Source of the DNA: CAYPHJ01 sp964410485
GTDB lineage: Bacteria; Desulfobacterota; Binatia; UBA9968
Assembly: GCA_964410485.1 (NCBI GenBank)
Contig: CAYPHJ010000007.1
Location: forward strand, 1-64,000
Length of the DNA stretch: 64,000 nt
Direction: 5' to 3'
The notes beneath the pieces are model-generated. The model saw nothing but the letters and a program-made list of their open reading frames with translations, searched no databases and was not told the origin of the DNA. Position 1 is the stretch's first letter. Every line of letters starts with the position of its first letter. The translations under genes and the position numbers were made by a program. This document shows, in pieces, positions 17,960-26,237 of the stretch.

Positions 17960-18372
17960 GTGTAGAATCAGTTACTTAGCAAATTGAGGCTGGCCTCGCA
18001 ATTCCTCTGTACACGTCTTTTCAAACGGCGACGAAAGTCTTTACCAATTCCTTACCAATCTCATAAATTCCCGCCACGCCTGAGCGCACGAGACGGTGCC
18101 GAGATTTGCTCTTTCTGACAGCCAACGTAACTTCATTACGACTTTCGCGTAAAATCGTTCTTGTGAAAAGAACCGAAATACGCGAAAAAAGTTTCGAGCG
18201 TTGGCCGGGGTGTTCTCTAGAATGCAGCTAAGCCGCCCAACTTAATGCGCGAATGCCAGCAAATTCCAATTCGCGGACCCAAGACCAATCGCGCTCAAGA
18301 AAATTGCCGGACGCACACTGATTTTCCGGAATTTGATTTTCAAAAGCGACCCATTCTAGCACAGGAACTCCC
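17960..18372. other. Intergenic region upstream of the sensor-kinase cluster
   Basis: About 410 bp with no gene. It lies immediately upstream of a sigma54-like promoter (18373-18388), so any enhancer-binding sites for an NtrC-type activator should be here. No clear palindromic repeat pair was identified by eye. Confidence 0.4.
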
Positions 18373-18388
18373 TGGCATTGTGCTTGCT
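18373..18388 (+). promoter_or_regulatory. Sigma54 (-24/-12) promoter-like element
   Basis: TGGCATTGTGCTTGCT matches the sigma54 consensus TGGCACGN4TTGC(A/T) with exact spacing: GG at 18374-18375 and GC at 18386-18387. The match fails only at the two CG positions. It lies 39 bp before the histidine kinase start, a suitable distance for a short leader. QseE/GlrK systems, which the downstream genes resemble, pair with a sigma54 activator, which adds plausibility. The activator itself is not in the window. Confidence 0.5.
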
Positions 18389-18426
18389 CGAATCACGAGT
18401 CGCGCCATCGCTGCCGCAAAAACACT

Positions 18427-20802
18427 ATGCCGCGCTTTATCTCAAGCGTTCGATTCCGTCTCATCGCTCTGGTTCTCATGGCCGTCATTCCGGCTTTTGG
18501 CGTCATCCTGTACAGCGGCGCAAAACATAGGCAGTTGACAGCCAATCAAGTTCAACAAAATGCGTTGGGAGCCGCCCGGGCAATTGCCGCTGAACAAGAA
18601 AAATATATCGAAAGCGCCCACCAGTTTCTCATCATGCTGGCGCAGGTTCCGCAAATCCGTGAAAGAAGCAACAAACTTGCCTGCAGCAAGGTCTTGGCGG
18701 GATCACTCGAGCCCTTGTATGCCGACTTCGTCGTAACGGATCCAAAGGGGAACTTTATTTGCGGCGCGCTGCCGTCTGGCAGTTCCCTTGCCCGAGACAG
18801 CACCCTGGACCCGAGCCGTGTGATAAGGAGGCACGAGTTTTCCGTCGGCAGAATAAGCACGGTTCCATCTCTAGGTAAAACCGTAGTGGGCGTAGGCTAC
18901 CCGATCCTGGACTCCCCTGGTCTGTTGAAAGGAGTCCTGCTGAGCGCTTTGGATTTGTCATGGATCACGCGCGTCACGGCCGAGAACCATTTACCCAAAG
19001 GGGCCACTTTGACACTCGTCGACGCCAACGGCACCGTTCTACTTCGTTATCCGGACCAAGGTAATTGGGCCGGCAAGTCTATCTTTGCGCAAGCACCCGG
19101 CGAAAGCATCGCTTCTCGAGATATGGAAAAAAGTTTCGAGTCTCTGGCAGCGGACGGAGTCCCTCGGCTGTTCGCGTTCACCCGCTTCAAAAGCCCTATG
19201 GGCGGCGAGAGCGTCTACGCGGGCATTGATATTCCAGCGAATCTGGCATTTGCCGAGGCCGATAGCATCTTAGTGAATAACCTCATCACTCTAGGGGTTC
19301 TTTCCGCCATCACGCTCCTTGCGGCATGGTTCGGCGCGGACGTGTTTGTTCTTCGACGCATCCGAGATCTCGTGGCCGCTACGAAACAGGTGGCCGAAGG
19401 GAAAGTCGGTGCTCGCACTCAGTTGCCCTACGGCAATAGCGAACTCGGAGAGATGGCGCGAGTTTTCGATGAGCTTGCCGAAACTTTGGAAAAACGCGAG
19501 GCCGAGGCCGAAGCCTCCACTGCGCACATTCAACAACAAAGGCAGCGCCAGAAGGCTCTCTACGAGCTTAATCTCGCCATCACATCGACTCTCGACCTCC
19601 CAACCGTTTTGAACACGCTTTTGGACGAAGTAGCGGTGCTCTTGCCAGCTTTTAGGGCAACCGTCAGTTGGGTCAATCAAGATACGGGCACTTTGGAAGT
19701 TTTCGCTCAGCGACATCCTGACGACTCCGATGCCTTGCATGCGGATATAGTCACGGAAGGGCTTCCTCTGATCGTGCTCAAGGCAGAGTCGTTGCTGGCG
19801 CTCCCAAATGCGCAGATAGATCCGCGCACAACAAACCCGGAGTTCTTTCGTCGTCATCGTCTGGTTTCCTATTTGGGGCTTCCCATGATCTCCAACGGAC
19901 AGGCGCTCGGCGTTCTGTCCTTCTATACAACAGAGGAGCACGCGTTCAATCGGGAGGAAATGGATCTTATTGAAGCTCTCGTCAACCAGGCGGCTATCGC
20001 CGTCGGCAACTCACGCCTATACGAACAGACGAGAAACCAGGCACTCGAGCTGGAAAAGTCGAACAAGATTAAAGATGAGTTCTTGGGCGTCATGTCCCAT
20101 GAACTCAGAACCCCGCTCAACATCATCATGAACTACTCTGAAGCTCTCCAAATGGGCACTTTCGGAGAGATCAGCGCTGATCAGAAGAAGGGAACGCTCA
20201 AAATCCGTTCCCAGGCCAGTCATTTGCTGAGCTTGATCAACCACATTTTGGAAATCACCAAAATCGAGAGTGGGACGGCCGTGCTACAACAGGAACGCTT
20301 CGATGTCGCTGATTTCATATCCGAGAGCCGCTCCGACTATATGAACCCGCTGGATAAAGATCTCACGATTAGCTGGGACTGTCCTCTCGACCTTCCGGCC
20401 ATCACCAGCGATCGGACGAAGCTCAAGCAAATTTTGACCAACCTAGTCGATAACGCCATAAAGTTCACCGAACAAGGCTCCGTGGTCGTCTCGATAGGAA
20501 CCATTGACGAAGGCAATACCTTGGAGCTGAAAGTAGCCGATACCGGACCGGGCATACCGGAGACTTTGGTGCCGTTTGTGTTTGAGAAGTTTCGCCAGAT
20601 AGACAGCACCACGACCCGCAGTTATTCGGGGGCCGGATTGGGACTGTATATCGTTAAAACCTTCACCGAGATCCTTGGCGGCACTGTCGGTCTCCAAAGC
20701 AAACTCGGCGAGGGATCGACTTTCGTGGTTCGGCTGCCAATTAAACGTGAGGGCGCGATAAATGGGGCCAGCCTCCAGTGGTGGAGTGCTCAAGCCCTCT
20801 AG
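18427..20802 (+). CDS. Membrane sensor histidine kinase with extracellular sensor, HAMP and GAF domains
   Basis: 791 aa. TM1 is about 11-30, a Cache-like extracytoplasmic sensor about 31-280 (VVTDPKGNFICGALP, VDANGTVLLRYPD), TM2 about 283-305, HAMP about 305-360, then a coiled coil and GAF (about 385-540, ending in LVNQAAIAVGN). HisKA has His558 in SHELRTPLNIIMNYSEAL. HATPase has NLVDNAIKFTEQG, DTGPGIPETL and GAGLGLYIVKTF. No receiver domain or partner regulator is adjacent, so it is an orphan kinase. It is 25 bp upstream of the QseE-like gene and probably co-transcribed with it. Confidence 0.9.
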   Translation: MPRFISSVRFRLIALVLMAVIPAFGVILYSGAKHRQLTANQVQQNALGAARAIAAEQEKYIESAHQFLIMLAQVPQIRERSNKLACSKVLAGSLEPLYADFVVTDPKGNFICGALPSGSSLARDSTLDPSRVIRRHEFSVGRISTVPSLGKTVVGVGYPILDSPGLLKGVLLSALDLSWITRVTAENHLPKGATLTLVDANGTVLLRYPDQGNWAGKSIFAQAPGESIASRDMEKSFESLAADGVPRLFAFTRFKSPMGGESVYAGIDIPANLAFAEADSILVNNLITLGVLSAITLLAAWFGADVFVLRRIRDLVAATKQVAEGKVGARTQLPYGNSELGEMARVFDELAETLEKREAEAEASTAHIQQQRQRQKALYELNLAITSTLDLPTVLNTLLDEVAVLLPAFRATVSWVNQDTGTLEVFAQRHPDDSDALHADIVTEGLPLIVLKAESLLALPNAQIDPRTTNPEFFRRHRLVSYLGLPMISNGQALGVLSFYTTEEHAFNREEMDLIEALVNQAAIAVGNSRLYEQTRNQALELEKSNKIKDEFLGVMSHELRTPLNIIMNYSEALQMGTFGEISADQKKGTLKIRSQASHLLSLINHILEITKIESGTAVLQQERFDVADFISESRSDYMNPLDKDLTISWDCPLDLPAITSDRTKLKQILTNLVDNAIKFTEQGSVVVSIGTIDEGNTLELKVADTGPGIPETLVPFVFEKFRQIDSTTTRSYSGAGLGLYIVKTFTEILGGTVGLQSKLGEGSTFVVRLPIKREGAINGASLQWWSAQAL

Positions 20803-20827
20803 ATTAAGAACAAAGGGGTGCCCGGTG

Positions 20828-22015
20828 ATGCCGATTTCGGTTTTTTGGCGAGTCAGCTTGGGTTATCTGCTGATTCTCTTCGTGTCCGTCGCTGTTTCTT
20901 CATATTCCATTACCGAGCTAGGCCACCTGGGTAACGTGGCGCGCACGGGCATCAATACGGACAACCAGATGATCGCCTACCAAGAACAGCTAACCGATGT
21001 CTTTCTGTCCGAGGTTCGATACTCGGGCAGATTTCTTATCACGCGCGCCGGCGCCCTACATGATGAGTTGCAACAATTCAAAGCCGAGTTTGCGCGATAC
21101 ATGACCGACATTCAGTCGTTAGCCGTGTCTGCCGAGCTCGAGGCTCGCCTGTCGCGCATTGATGAATTACACGCCCGCTATCACCGCCTGTTTGATCAGG
21201 AAGTGCGCTATATAAAAACCAACCAGCCCTATGCCGAGAGCCGATACCAACGAGAAAGAGAAAAGGTCTTCGAAACCGCGCTGGAAGAGATGGAACGACT
21301 GAGAAGCCAGTTACAAAAAAACCTGCACGATAAGCTGGAGAGCATCGAAAGGGCCGCGCACACCGCCAGAACCGTCGCGATTGTAACAATGCTGTTTTTG
21401 ATCGGCTCGGGCATAGTGCTGTCGTACTTCATCAGCCACAGCATAACATGGCGTCTTTCGCAGCTGCGCCGACGGGCACTACTGTCGGGTGGGGACGATC
21501 CCAGCTTTAGCCACGGGTTTTCGCAGATCCCTGAGATAGAGGATTTGGCCAATGCCTTGAGCAACGCTAAACGAACACTCGATGAAACGGCCAAAAGAAA
21601 CGCCGCCCTTGTTCATTCCATGACCGAACAATTCGAGATCCCCCTTGTTGCTCTGAGAAACCGGCTCCAATACTTCGCGCAGGAATTGGCCCCTGGCGTT
21701 ACGGCACAGCAGAAGGCCAGCCTGGATACTTTGGCTGGCGAGACCGATCGGTTGATCCGGCTTTACGCGGAGCTGTGCGCGCGGGCAGCCGATAAAGTTG
21801 AACCGAACAGGTACGAAACGGCAACGGTTTTCGACAAGACAAAACAATCCCGGGCGTGGCACTATGACGATCTGCTTGCCTATTGGAACAAACTTCTAGC
21901 TCGGATGAAGCGTGCTATGAGACGGTGCGCCGAGTATGGCTCCGGCCTCATGGCGGTCTCTTGGAACACGATCTTGAAGATGCCGGACCAGGGAAAGGCA
22001 AAAAACAATGAATAG
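20828..22015 (+). CDS. QseE/GlrK-like membrane protein lacking kinase residues (pseudokinase)
   Basis: 395 aa. TM1 is about 5-25, a helical extracytoplasmic four-helix-bundle sensor about 26-195 (GINTDNQMIAYQEQL, LSEVRYSGRFLITRAG), TM2 about 197-220, then a HAMP-like segment. The HisKA-like helix reads MTEQFEIPLVALRNRLQYF: the SHELRTPL box has become TEQFEIPL, with Glu267 in place of the phosphoacceptor His. The protein ends without any HATPase domain. The architecture and the lipoprotein gene that follows match the QseE-QseG pair. It probably senses or scaffolds rather than phosphorylates. The start at 20828 has AAAGGGG upstream; an adjacent GTG is possible. Confidence 0.7.
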   Translation: MPISVFWRVSLGYLLILFVSVAVSSYSITELGHLGNVARTGINTDNQMIAYQEQLTDVFLSEVRYSGRFLITRAGALHDELQQFKAEFARYMTDIQSLAVSAELEARLSRIDELHARYHRLFDQEVRYIKTNQPYAESRYQREREKVFETALEEMERLRSQLQKNLHDKLESIERAAHTARTVAIVTMLFLIGSGIVLSYFISHSITWRLSQLRRRALLSGGDDPSFSHGFSQIPEIEDLANALSNAKRTLDETAKRNAALVHSMTEQFEIPLVALRNRLQYFAQELAPGVTAQQKASLDTLAGETDRLIRLYAELCARAADKVEPNRYETATVFDKTKQSRAWHYDDLLAYWNKLLARMKRAMRRCAEYGSGLMAVSWNTILKMPDQGKAKNNE

Positions 22016-22589
22016 CGCCAAATCGACTCATTCACGTTACGTAACAGCTCTGAAACGATTCTCTTGGTTGCCGGGCCAGGCGATTTTCGCACTCCTCTTG
22101 GTCACCGGTTGTGGAATGCCGTGGCACAGCTGGAATTATTCAGAGAAGGACAGGCGGCCCGACCACTTTGAGCGCAGCAAGGCTCTTCTCGCTCAAGGCA
22201 AATATGAAGCGGCGTTCCAGGAAAATGAGAAAGCGCTCGCCGGAGGAAGGGGCGCGCCGGAGGTCGCATTGTTTAATATGGGACTGATTTCCGCGCATTC
22301 GCTAAATCCTAGAAGGGATTACCCGCGAGCGCTTCATTCCTTCAAAACACTGATCAAAGAGTTTCCTCAAAGCCCGCTCGCGGAACAGGCCAAAACATGG
22401 GTCGAGGTATTAGATGAGCGCCAGAGGCTTGCCGAGGAGCGAGCGAACCTGGCGGAAGAAAAACGCATATTGGCTCGCGAAAGGGAAATATTGTCACAGG
22501 AGCGCGAAAGGCTGAAACACACGGCTGCCAAAGCGCGCCAGGTTGACATCGACATCGAAAAACGAAGAAGGAAGACGTTGGCTAGATAG
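22008..22589 (+). CDS. QseG-like outer-membrane lipoprotein
   Basis: 193 aa with a lipoprotein signal ending in LLVTGC (Cys near 35). The mature part has a TPR-like stretch (HFERSKALLAQGKYEAAFQE, EVALFNMGLISAH, YPRALHSFKTLIKEFPQSPLA). A charged coiled coil follows (about 140-190, ERANLAEEKRILAREREILS). QseG lipoproteins have the same order and, in enterobacteria, work with QseE. The start overlaps the upstream gene by 8 nt, so the two are co-translated. The downstream response regulator expected for a QseEGF operon is absent. Confidence 0.7.
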   Translation: MNSAKSTHSRYVTALKRFSWLPGQAIFALLLVTGCGMPWHSWNYSEKDRRPDHFERSKALLAQGKYEAAFQENEKALAGGRGAPEVALFNMGLISAHSLNPRRDYPRALHSFKTLIKEFPQSPLAEQAKTWVEVLDERQRLAEERANLAEEKRILAREREILSQERERLKHTAAKARQVDIDIEKRRRKTLAR

Positions 22590-22672
22590 CACGAGCTGCG
22601 CGCTGGCTCGTGATCCCAAGAACGGGACGGACTGATCGGCAACGAAACGAGCGTACCTTGAGCCGGGCTCGG

Positions 22673-23176
22673 TTAGCTTTCCGTGATCTGCCGGACGCGT
22701 TTTCTCTCTCTCAGCTCAACAAAAAACTCTTCAAGAACCTGCGCGCACTCATCCTGACGCACTCCCCCCAGCGCGGCTAAGCGATGATTCAAGCGCTCGT
22801 CTTGGCAGAGTCGGTAAAGAGATTCTACGGCGCCGGCTTTCTCATCGCGGCAACCAAAAACCACGCGCCGCATGCGCGCCTGCAAGATCGCGCCGACGCA
22901 CATGATGCAAGGCTCCAGGGTAACGTAAAGATCGCAGCCGTTTAATCGCCAGCTACCGAGAGCTTTTGAAGCCTGTTCAATGGCCAGGATTTCGGCGTGC
23001 GCCAACGGGCTCTGGAGCGCTTCCCTGCGGTTATGTCCCCGCCCGATCAATTTGTCCACGCAAACGATTACCGCGCCGACCGGAACCTCACCCGCAGCCG
23101 CAGCTTCTTTGGCTGCGGTTAATGCGAAAGCCATCCATGTGTCGTCGGATCGGCGGTTTGAATGATCATCAAGCAC
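22673..23176 (-). CDS. tadA: tRNA-specific adenosine deaminase TadA
   Basis: TadA converts A34 to inosine in tRNA-Arg(ACG). The 167-aa protein has the zinc-deaminase motifs HAEILAI (catalytic Glu) and PCIMCVGAI (PCxxC), together with VPVGAVIV and the TadA-type ARMRRVVFG. The first possible start is GTG at 23176. ATG at 23134 (MAFALTAAKEAA) would remove 14 residues, including the Trp usually found before this Met, so GTG is preferred. No clear Shine-Dalgarno was found. Confidence 0.93.
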   Translation of the reverse strand: MLDDHSNRRSDDTWMAFALTAAKEAAAAGEVPVGAVIVCVDKLIGRGHNRREALQSPLAHAEILAIEQASKALGSWRLNGCDLYVTLEPCIMCVGAILQARMRRVVFGCRDEKAGAVESLYRLCQDERLNHRLAALGGVRQDECAQVLEEFFVELRERKRVRQITES

Positions 23177-23211
23177 AATGCGCTTACGATAACATAGATA
23201 AGGAGGCAGTT

Positions 23212-23268
23212 GAATTCACGAGTGACCGTCGTGGATTCCCGCCACAACCATGCGGGAATGACGAATTC
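23212..23268. repeat. REP-like palindromic element
   Basis: GAATTC at the left end is mirrored by GAATTC at the right end. Between them ATTCCCGC (about 23235-23242) pairs with GCGGGAAT (23252-23259) around a 9-nt loop, extended by CGTC/GACG. Palindromes with a TTCCCGC/GCGGGAA core are a common class of dispersed bacterial intergenic repeat. It lies between the divergently read ends of tadA and the kinase-like gene. Confidence 0.6.
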
Positions 23269-23360
23269 TAGGACGCCGCAAACCGCCACGCAAATTTTCG
23301 AAGGTCCAAAAAACACAAAAAGGCGGGCGTGAACTGACTGGATAAGCCGCAACGTATCTA

Positions 23361-24176
23361 CTAAGGATGCATGTATTCGATCGGCGGCGGCTCGATATCA
23401 GTGATGACGTTTGTCACTTCCTGAACAGCCTCTGCAATCCGCACAATCTCCTTCTCCAGGTCCGGATCGGCAAGAATCCCGGAGATACTCACTTTGCCAT
23501 CGTCGCTGCGGACATTGAGAATGATGTTACGAGTCTTTGGCGAGGTGATCAAAGCAGCCTGCACGCGGGCGGTCGTGGTAAGATCCCGAAACGCCTTTTC
23601 GGATTCAGGTGTCGGTTGAAACTCCTCTTGCTGGGCCATCTCCACAATCAGACGGGCTGCCGTAGCCGGTGTAAGACGCGAGCTATTCAAAACCAAGTCG
23701 TAACCGACAGGATCCAGCCAATCGATGTTGAACACAGCGCGCAGTCGACGAGTGCGAACCCGATCGAGCTCCTTCAGAAAGTTTCTCGCAGCCTCCCCTT
23801 CCAAACCCTTGCGCGCCTTGACCTCCACCATCCGGAACTCCATCGGAGCGATGATCAATACTTTCAAGACATGCGAGACGCCGGGAAACAGCTCTTGTCC
23901 CGCGCGGCCGTAGTAGACGAGGTTGCCGCCTTGCGCCACTTCACACATGGCCGCCTGAAGCGTGATGCGATAAAGCCGCAAGCTTTCGAGCCAGAGTTCC
24001 CACCAGCGGCGATCCGTCTCCAAGACCTCTGAATACTTCGCCTCCGGAATGCCATAACGCCGACTCGCCTCGAGCAAAACCTCGCGCTCGGCAGAGCGAT
24101 AACCAAGCGCCGATGCCACATTCTCAGCAATGACGCTACCGCCGGTATACGGAGCATGTGAAATCGTAATGATCAT
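23361..24176 (-). CDS. Cytidylate-kinase-like protein fused to a C-terminal BON domain
   Basis: 271 aa. The N-terminal part (1-180) resembles the cytidylate-kinase-like family: ITISHAPYTGGSVIAENVAS is a modified P-loop, followed by EREVLLEASRRYGIP, the middle NLVYYGRAGQELFPG and YDLVLNSSRLTP. The C-terminal ~65 residues (RVQAALITSPKTRNIILNVR...GKVSISGILADPDLE) form a BON domain, usually a lipid- or ligand-binding module. The P-loop lacks the standard GKS/T, so kinase activity is uncertain. The start at 24176 has TTGGAGG upstream. Confidence 0.7.
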   Translation of the reverse strand: MIITISHAPYTGGSVIAENVASALGYRSAEREVLLEASRRYGIPEAKYSEVLETDRRWWELWLESLRLYRITLQAAMCEVAQGGNLVYYGRAGQELFPGVSHVLKVLIIAPMEFRMVEVKARKGLEGEAARNFLKELDRVRTRRLRAVFNIDWLDPVGYDLVLNSSRLTPATAARLIVEMAQQEEFQPTPESEKAFRDLTTTARVQAALITSPKTRNIILNVRSDDGKVSISGILADPDLEKEIVRIAEAVQEVTNVITDIEPPPIEYMHP

Positions 24177-24484
24177 GACAAACCTCCAATTCCAACCCTT
24201 TACCAATGCGTTAGATCGTGATGTTTACTCTAAGTTGACTAAGCCCCCTGGATTCCTTTCCGGCACCCGGCGATTTCGAGGCGCATTCTTTCATTGTGTC
24301 ATGGAACGAGTCAAGTCGAATTTTGTTATCGTACGGCTGCGCCCGGCAAGCGCCGGGCTATGAATCTCATATGGCCGCCGGCGCGCTCCTTATATCGGTC
24401 ACCTGAAACATGAGAAATCATAGCTTAAATCATCATTTTTACAAGAGGATCAGCAGCTATACTCCTGCCTACAACGTGTCCCCG
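24177..24484. other. Intergenic region between divergent genes
   Basis: About 300 bp, moderately AT-rich, holding the promoter of the minus-strand kinase-like gene. No hairpin or small ORF with a ribosome site was seen. Confidence 0.4.
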
Positions 24485-24513
24485 TTGACAAAGGACCATG
24501 GCTCAAATAATTA
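24485..24513 (+). promoter_or_regulatory. Sigma70-type promoter upstream of the HTH gene
   Basis: A perfect -35 TTGACA (24485-24490) is followed after 17 bp by TAATTA (24508-24513). Transcription would begin near 24520, leaving a leader of about 88 nt before the ATG at 24608. Confidence 0.5.
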
Positions 24514-24607
24514 GCGGAAACAGGCATTGTCATGGATTCGACTGCCGGGGACTAGGGGTGAACGACAGGACGGTCAGGGTAGTTGATCTCCTGCTGAGGT
24601 GCGCAGC

Positions 24608-24805
24608 ATGGTCGCAGTACCCGCGCAAAGGACGTTTCTTACAACAAAGGAGGTTGCGCGCTATCTGCGGGTCAATCCGTACACTGTTTATAGGCTAGTA
24701 TCGCAGAAGAAACTACCTGCGTATAAGGTTGGATCACAGTGGCGCTTCAGGCGCAACATACTCGAAGATTGGCTTAAAGGCCGGATGAATATCTCCGACG
24801 TTTGA
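24608..24805 (+). CDS. Excisionase-type helix-turn-helix protein
   Basis: 65 aa consisting almost wholly of one HTH_17/MerR-like winged helix: FLTTKEVARYLRVNPYTVYR, LVSQKKLPAYKVGSQWRF and NILEDWLKGR. Stand-alone proteins of this type are excisionases of mobile elements or small transcription regulators. No integrase, attachment site or phage gene is nearby, so a regulator is the better guess. GAGG lies 8 bp before the ATG; an upstream GTG at 24599 is in frame. Confidence 0.8.
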   Translation: MVAVPAQRTFLTTKEVARYLRVNPYTVYRLVSQKKLPAYKVGSQWRFRRNILEDWLKGRMNISDV

Positions 24806-25086
24806 AACGACAACACCCTGACCGCCAGCAAAGAGCGCAGGCATAGTGATCGCGCACCACCGTGCCGTCACGGTGTTTTTCCACAACCGCTAACGGTTCT
24901 GCCGTTTGTTTATGGCCTGGCCGGGATGGACATTAATGCCGGACTGGGATAAATAAGCTTCCAATTACCTAAGAGAAAAGGGACGGTCAGAAGCCTCTCT
25001 CCTGTTGCGGTAGGCATGGGGTGGGGTGTGGAGTCTTGCCGCCGGGCCAAGTGCTAAAGGATTTCCCGCATCAACATGGCTCCGGG

Positions 25087-26121
25087 TTAACGCCGGCTGT
25101 CCGCCGCAACCGACACCATGTTTCGGTTACGCGCCACGGTCCAGGAAGAAGCGCCGAGAAACAAACCCGCAGCGATCATCAAGAGATCCCGAGCTCGATG
25201 TACCGCGGCAAGCGCAAGTCCCGCCGAGGGAGAACCTGTCAGTGCAGCGCACATAAACACGATCGCGCCATCCTGTGTCCCGATATTGGCGGGGACAAAG
25301 AACAGGGTCGAGCGCACCAGGACAACGACAGACTCGATGATGATTGCATCGCCGAGAGTCACCGGGGTGTCGAAAAATCCGAGAGCGACATAGATCAGGT
25401 AGGCGCCGGTCAGCCACTCCGCGAACGAAGCGGCGGTCGAGAGGACGAGACGCTTTGGGTGCGAGCGGTAAAAGGCTACGAGGCGATCTTCCACTCCGCC
25501 GACAGTGTCCAGAGCGCTGCCGATCGCCTTTCCCATGCGGCTTGTGGCGAGTCCTTGCTGCGCGGCGAGCCAACGCTTGCCTCGCGCTACCGGCTGCTGC
25601 CACTGAGCCACAAAGAAGAGAAATCCGAGAAGCAGCAGAAAGGCCAACCCGGCGGCGGCGCTCCTCTGAAGGGCGAGCGGAAGATGGTCAGCGTGAAGCA
25701 TGAGCGCCAAGCCCAATGCGTTAAAAAGAACCAGGGATGCTACGTCCGTAGTACGCGACAGTACAAGCGATGCGGTGGCGTCCGGGAGGGGAACACCGTA
25801 GCGGTATCTGAGCAGGATAGCTTTTGCCGAATCCCCGCCGAGGGCAGCAAGAGGGTTCATCAGCTCGATCGCCGTTCCCACCAGCAGCACGCGACTCACG
25901 CGCTTCCACCAGCGCATATTCGCGGGGATAGCAGGAAACGTCAGCAGCCAGGATATCGCTTCCAGCGCCAGGCTGACGAGCGCCACAAGGACAATGGCAG
26001 CCAGTCCCCACCAACCGAGAAGCATGAGATATTCCCAGGTCGCCCGCAAGTGCGCTTGCTGCAGCACAAATGCGAGGAGCGTCAGTCCAATCAGGAGCGC
26101 AAACAGAGTGAACCAGCGCAT
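25087..26121 (-). CDS. Lysylphosphatidylglycerol-synthase-TM / UPF0104 family membrane protein (HpnL-like)
   Basis: 344 aa with about eight membrane segments. Family hallmarks are LMNPLAALGGDSAKAILLR in the first half and LFFVPANIGTQDGAIVFM in the second. The family covers flippase-like proteins, including HpnL encoded with hopanoid genes. With a hopanoid island 3 kb away an HpnL-type role in hopanoid transport is attractive, but the similarity seen does not prove orthology. The start at 26121 has GGAGGA at 8 bp. It is divergent from the amidinotransferase gene, with 116 bp between starts. Confidence 0.75.
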   Translation of the reverse strand: MRWFTLFALLIGLTLLAFVLQQAHLRATWEYLMLLGWWGLAAIVLVALVSLALEAISWLLTFPAIPANMRWWKRVSRVLLVGTAIELMNPLAALGGDSAKAILLRYRYGVPLPDATASLVLSRTTDVASLVLFNALGLALMLHADHLPLALQRSAAAGLAFLLLLGFLFFVAQWQQPVARGKRWLAAQQGLATSRMGKAIGSALDTVGGVEDRLVAFYRSHPKRLVLSTAASFAEWLTGAYLIYVALGFFDTPVTLGDAIIIESVVVLVRSTLFFVPANIGTQDGAIVFMCAALTGSPSAGLALAAVHRARDLLMIAAGLFLGASSWTVARNRNMVSVAADSRR

Positions 26122-26237
26122 CAGCTTGCTCCTCCAAAAAGCAGTTGCGGCGCCAGCCCACGCCGGGGCGCGCAATCCGAATTAAGACCAGGCTGGAATC
26201 TCGGAAGCCCTTCCATCCATCTCAAACGAGGAGAACC

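Noticed and set aside
24530..24600. TGGATTCGACTGCC resembles the 5' end of tmRNA
   Set aside because: No tRNA-like 3' end with a T-loop and acceptor complement follows within 400 bp, and no tag reading frame is evident.
24608..24805. Excisionase-like protein as marker of an integrated element
   Set aside because: No integrase, attachment repeat or phage gene nearby; better treated as a stand-alone HTH regulator.
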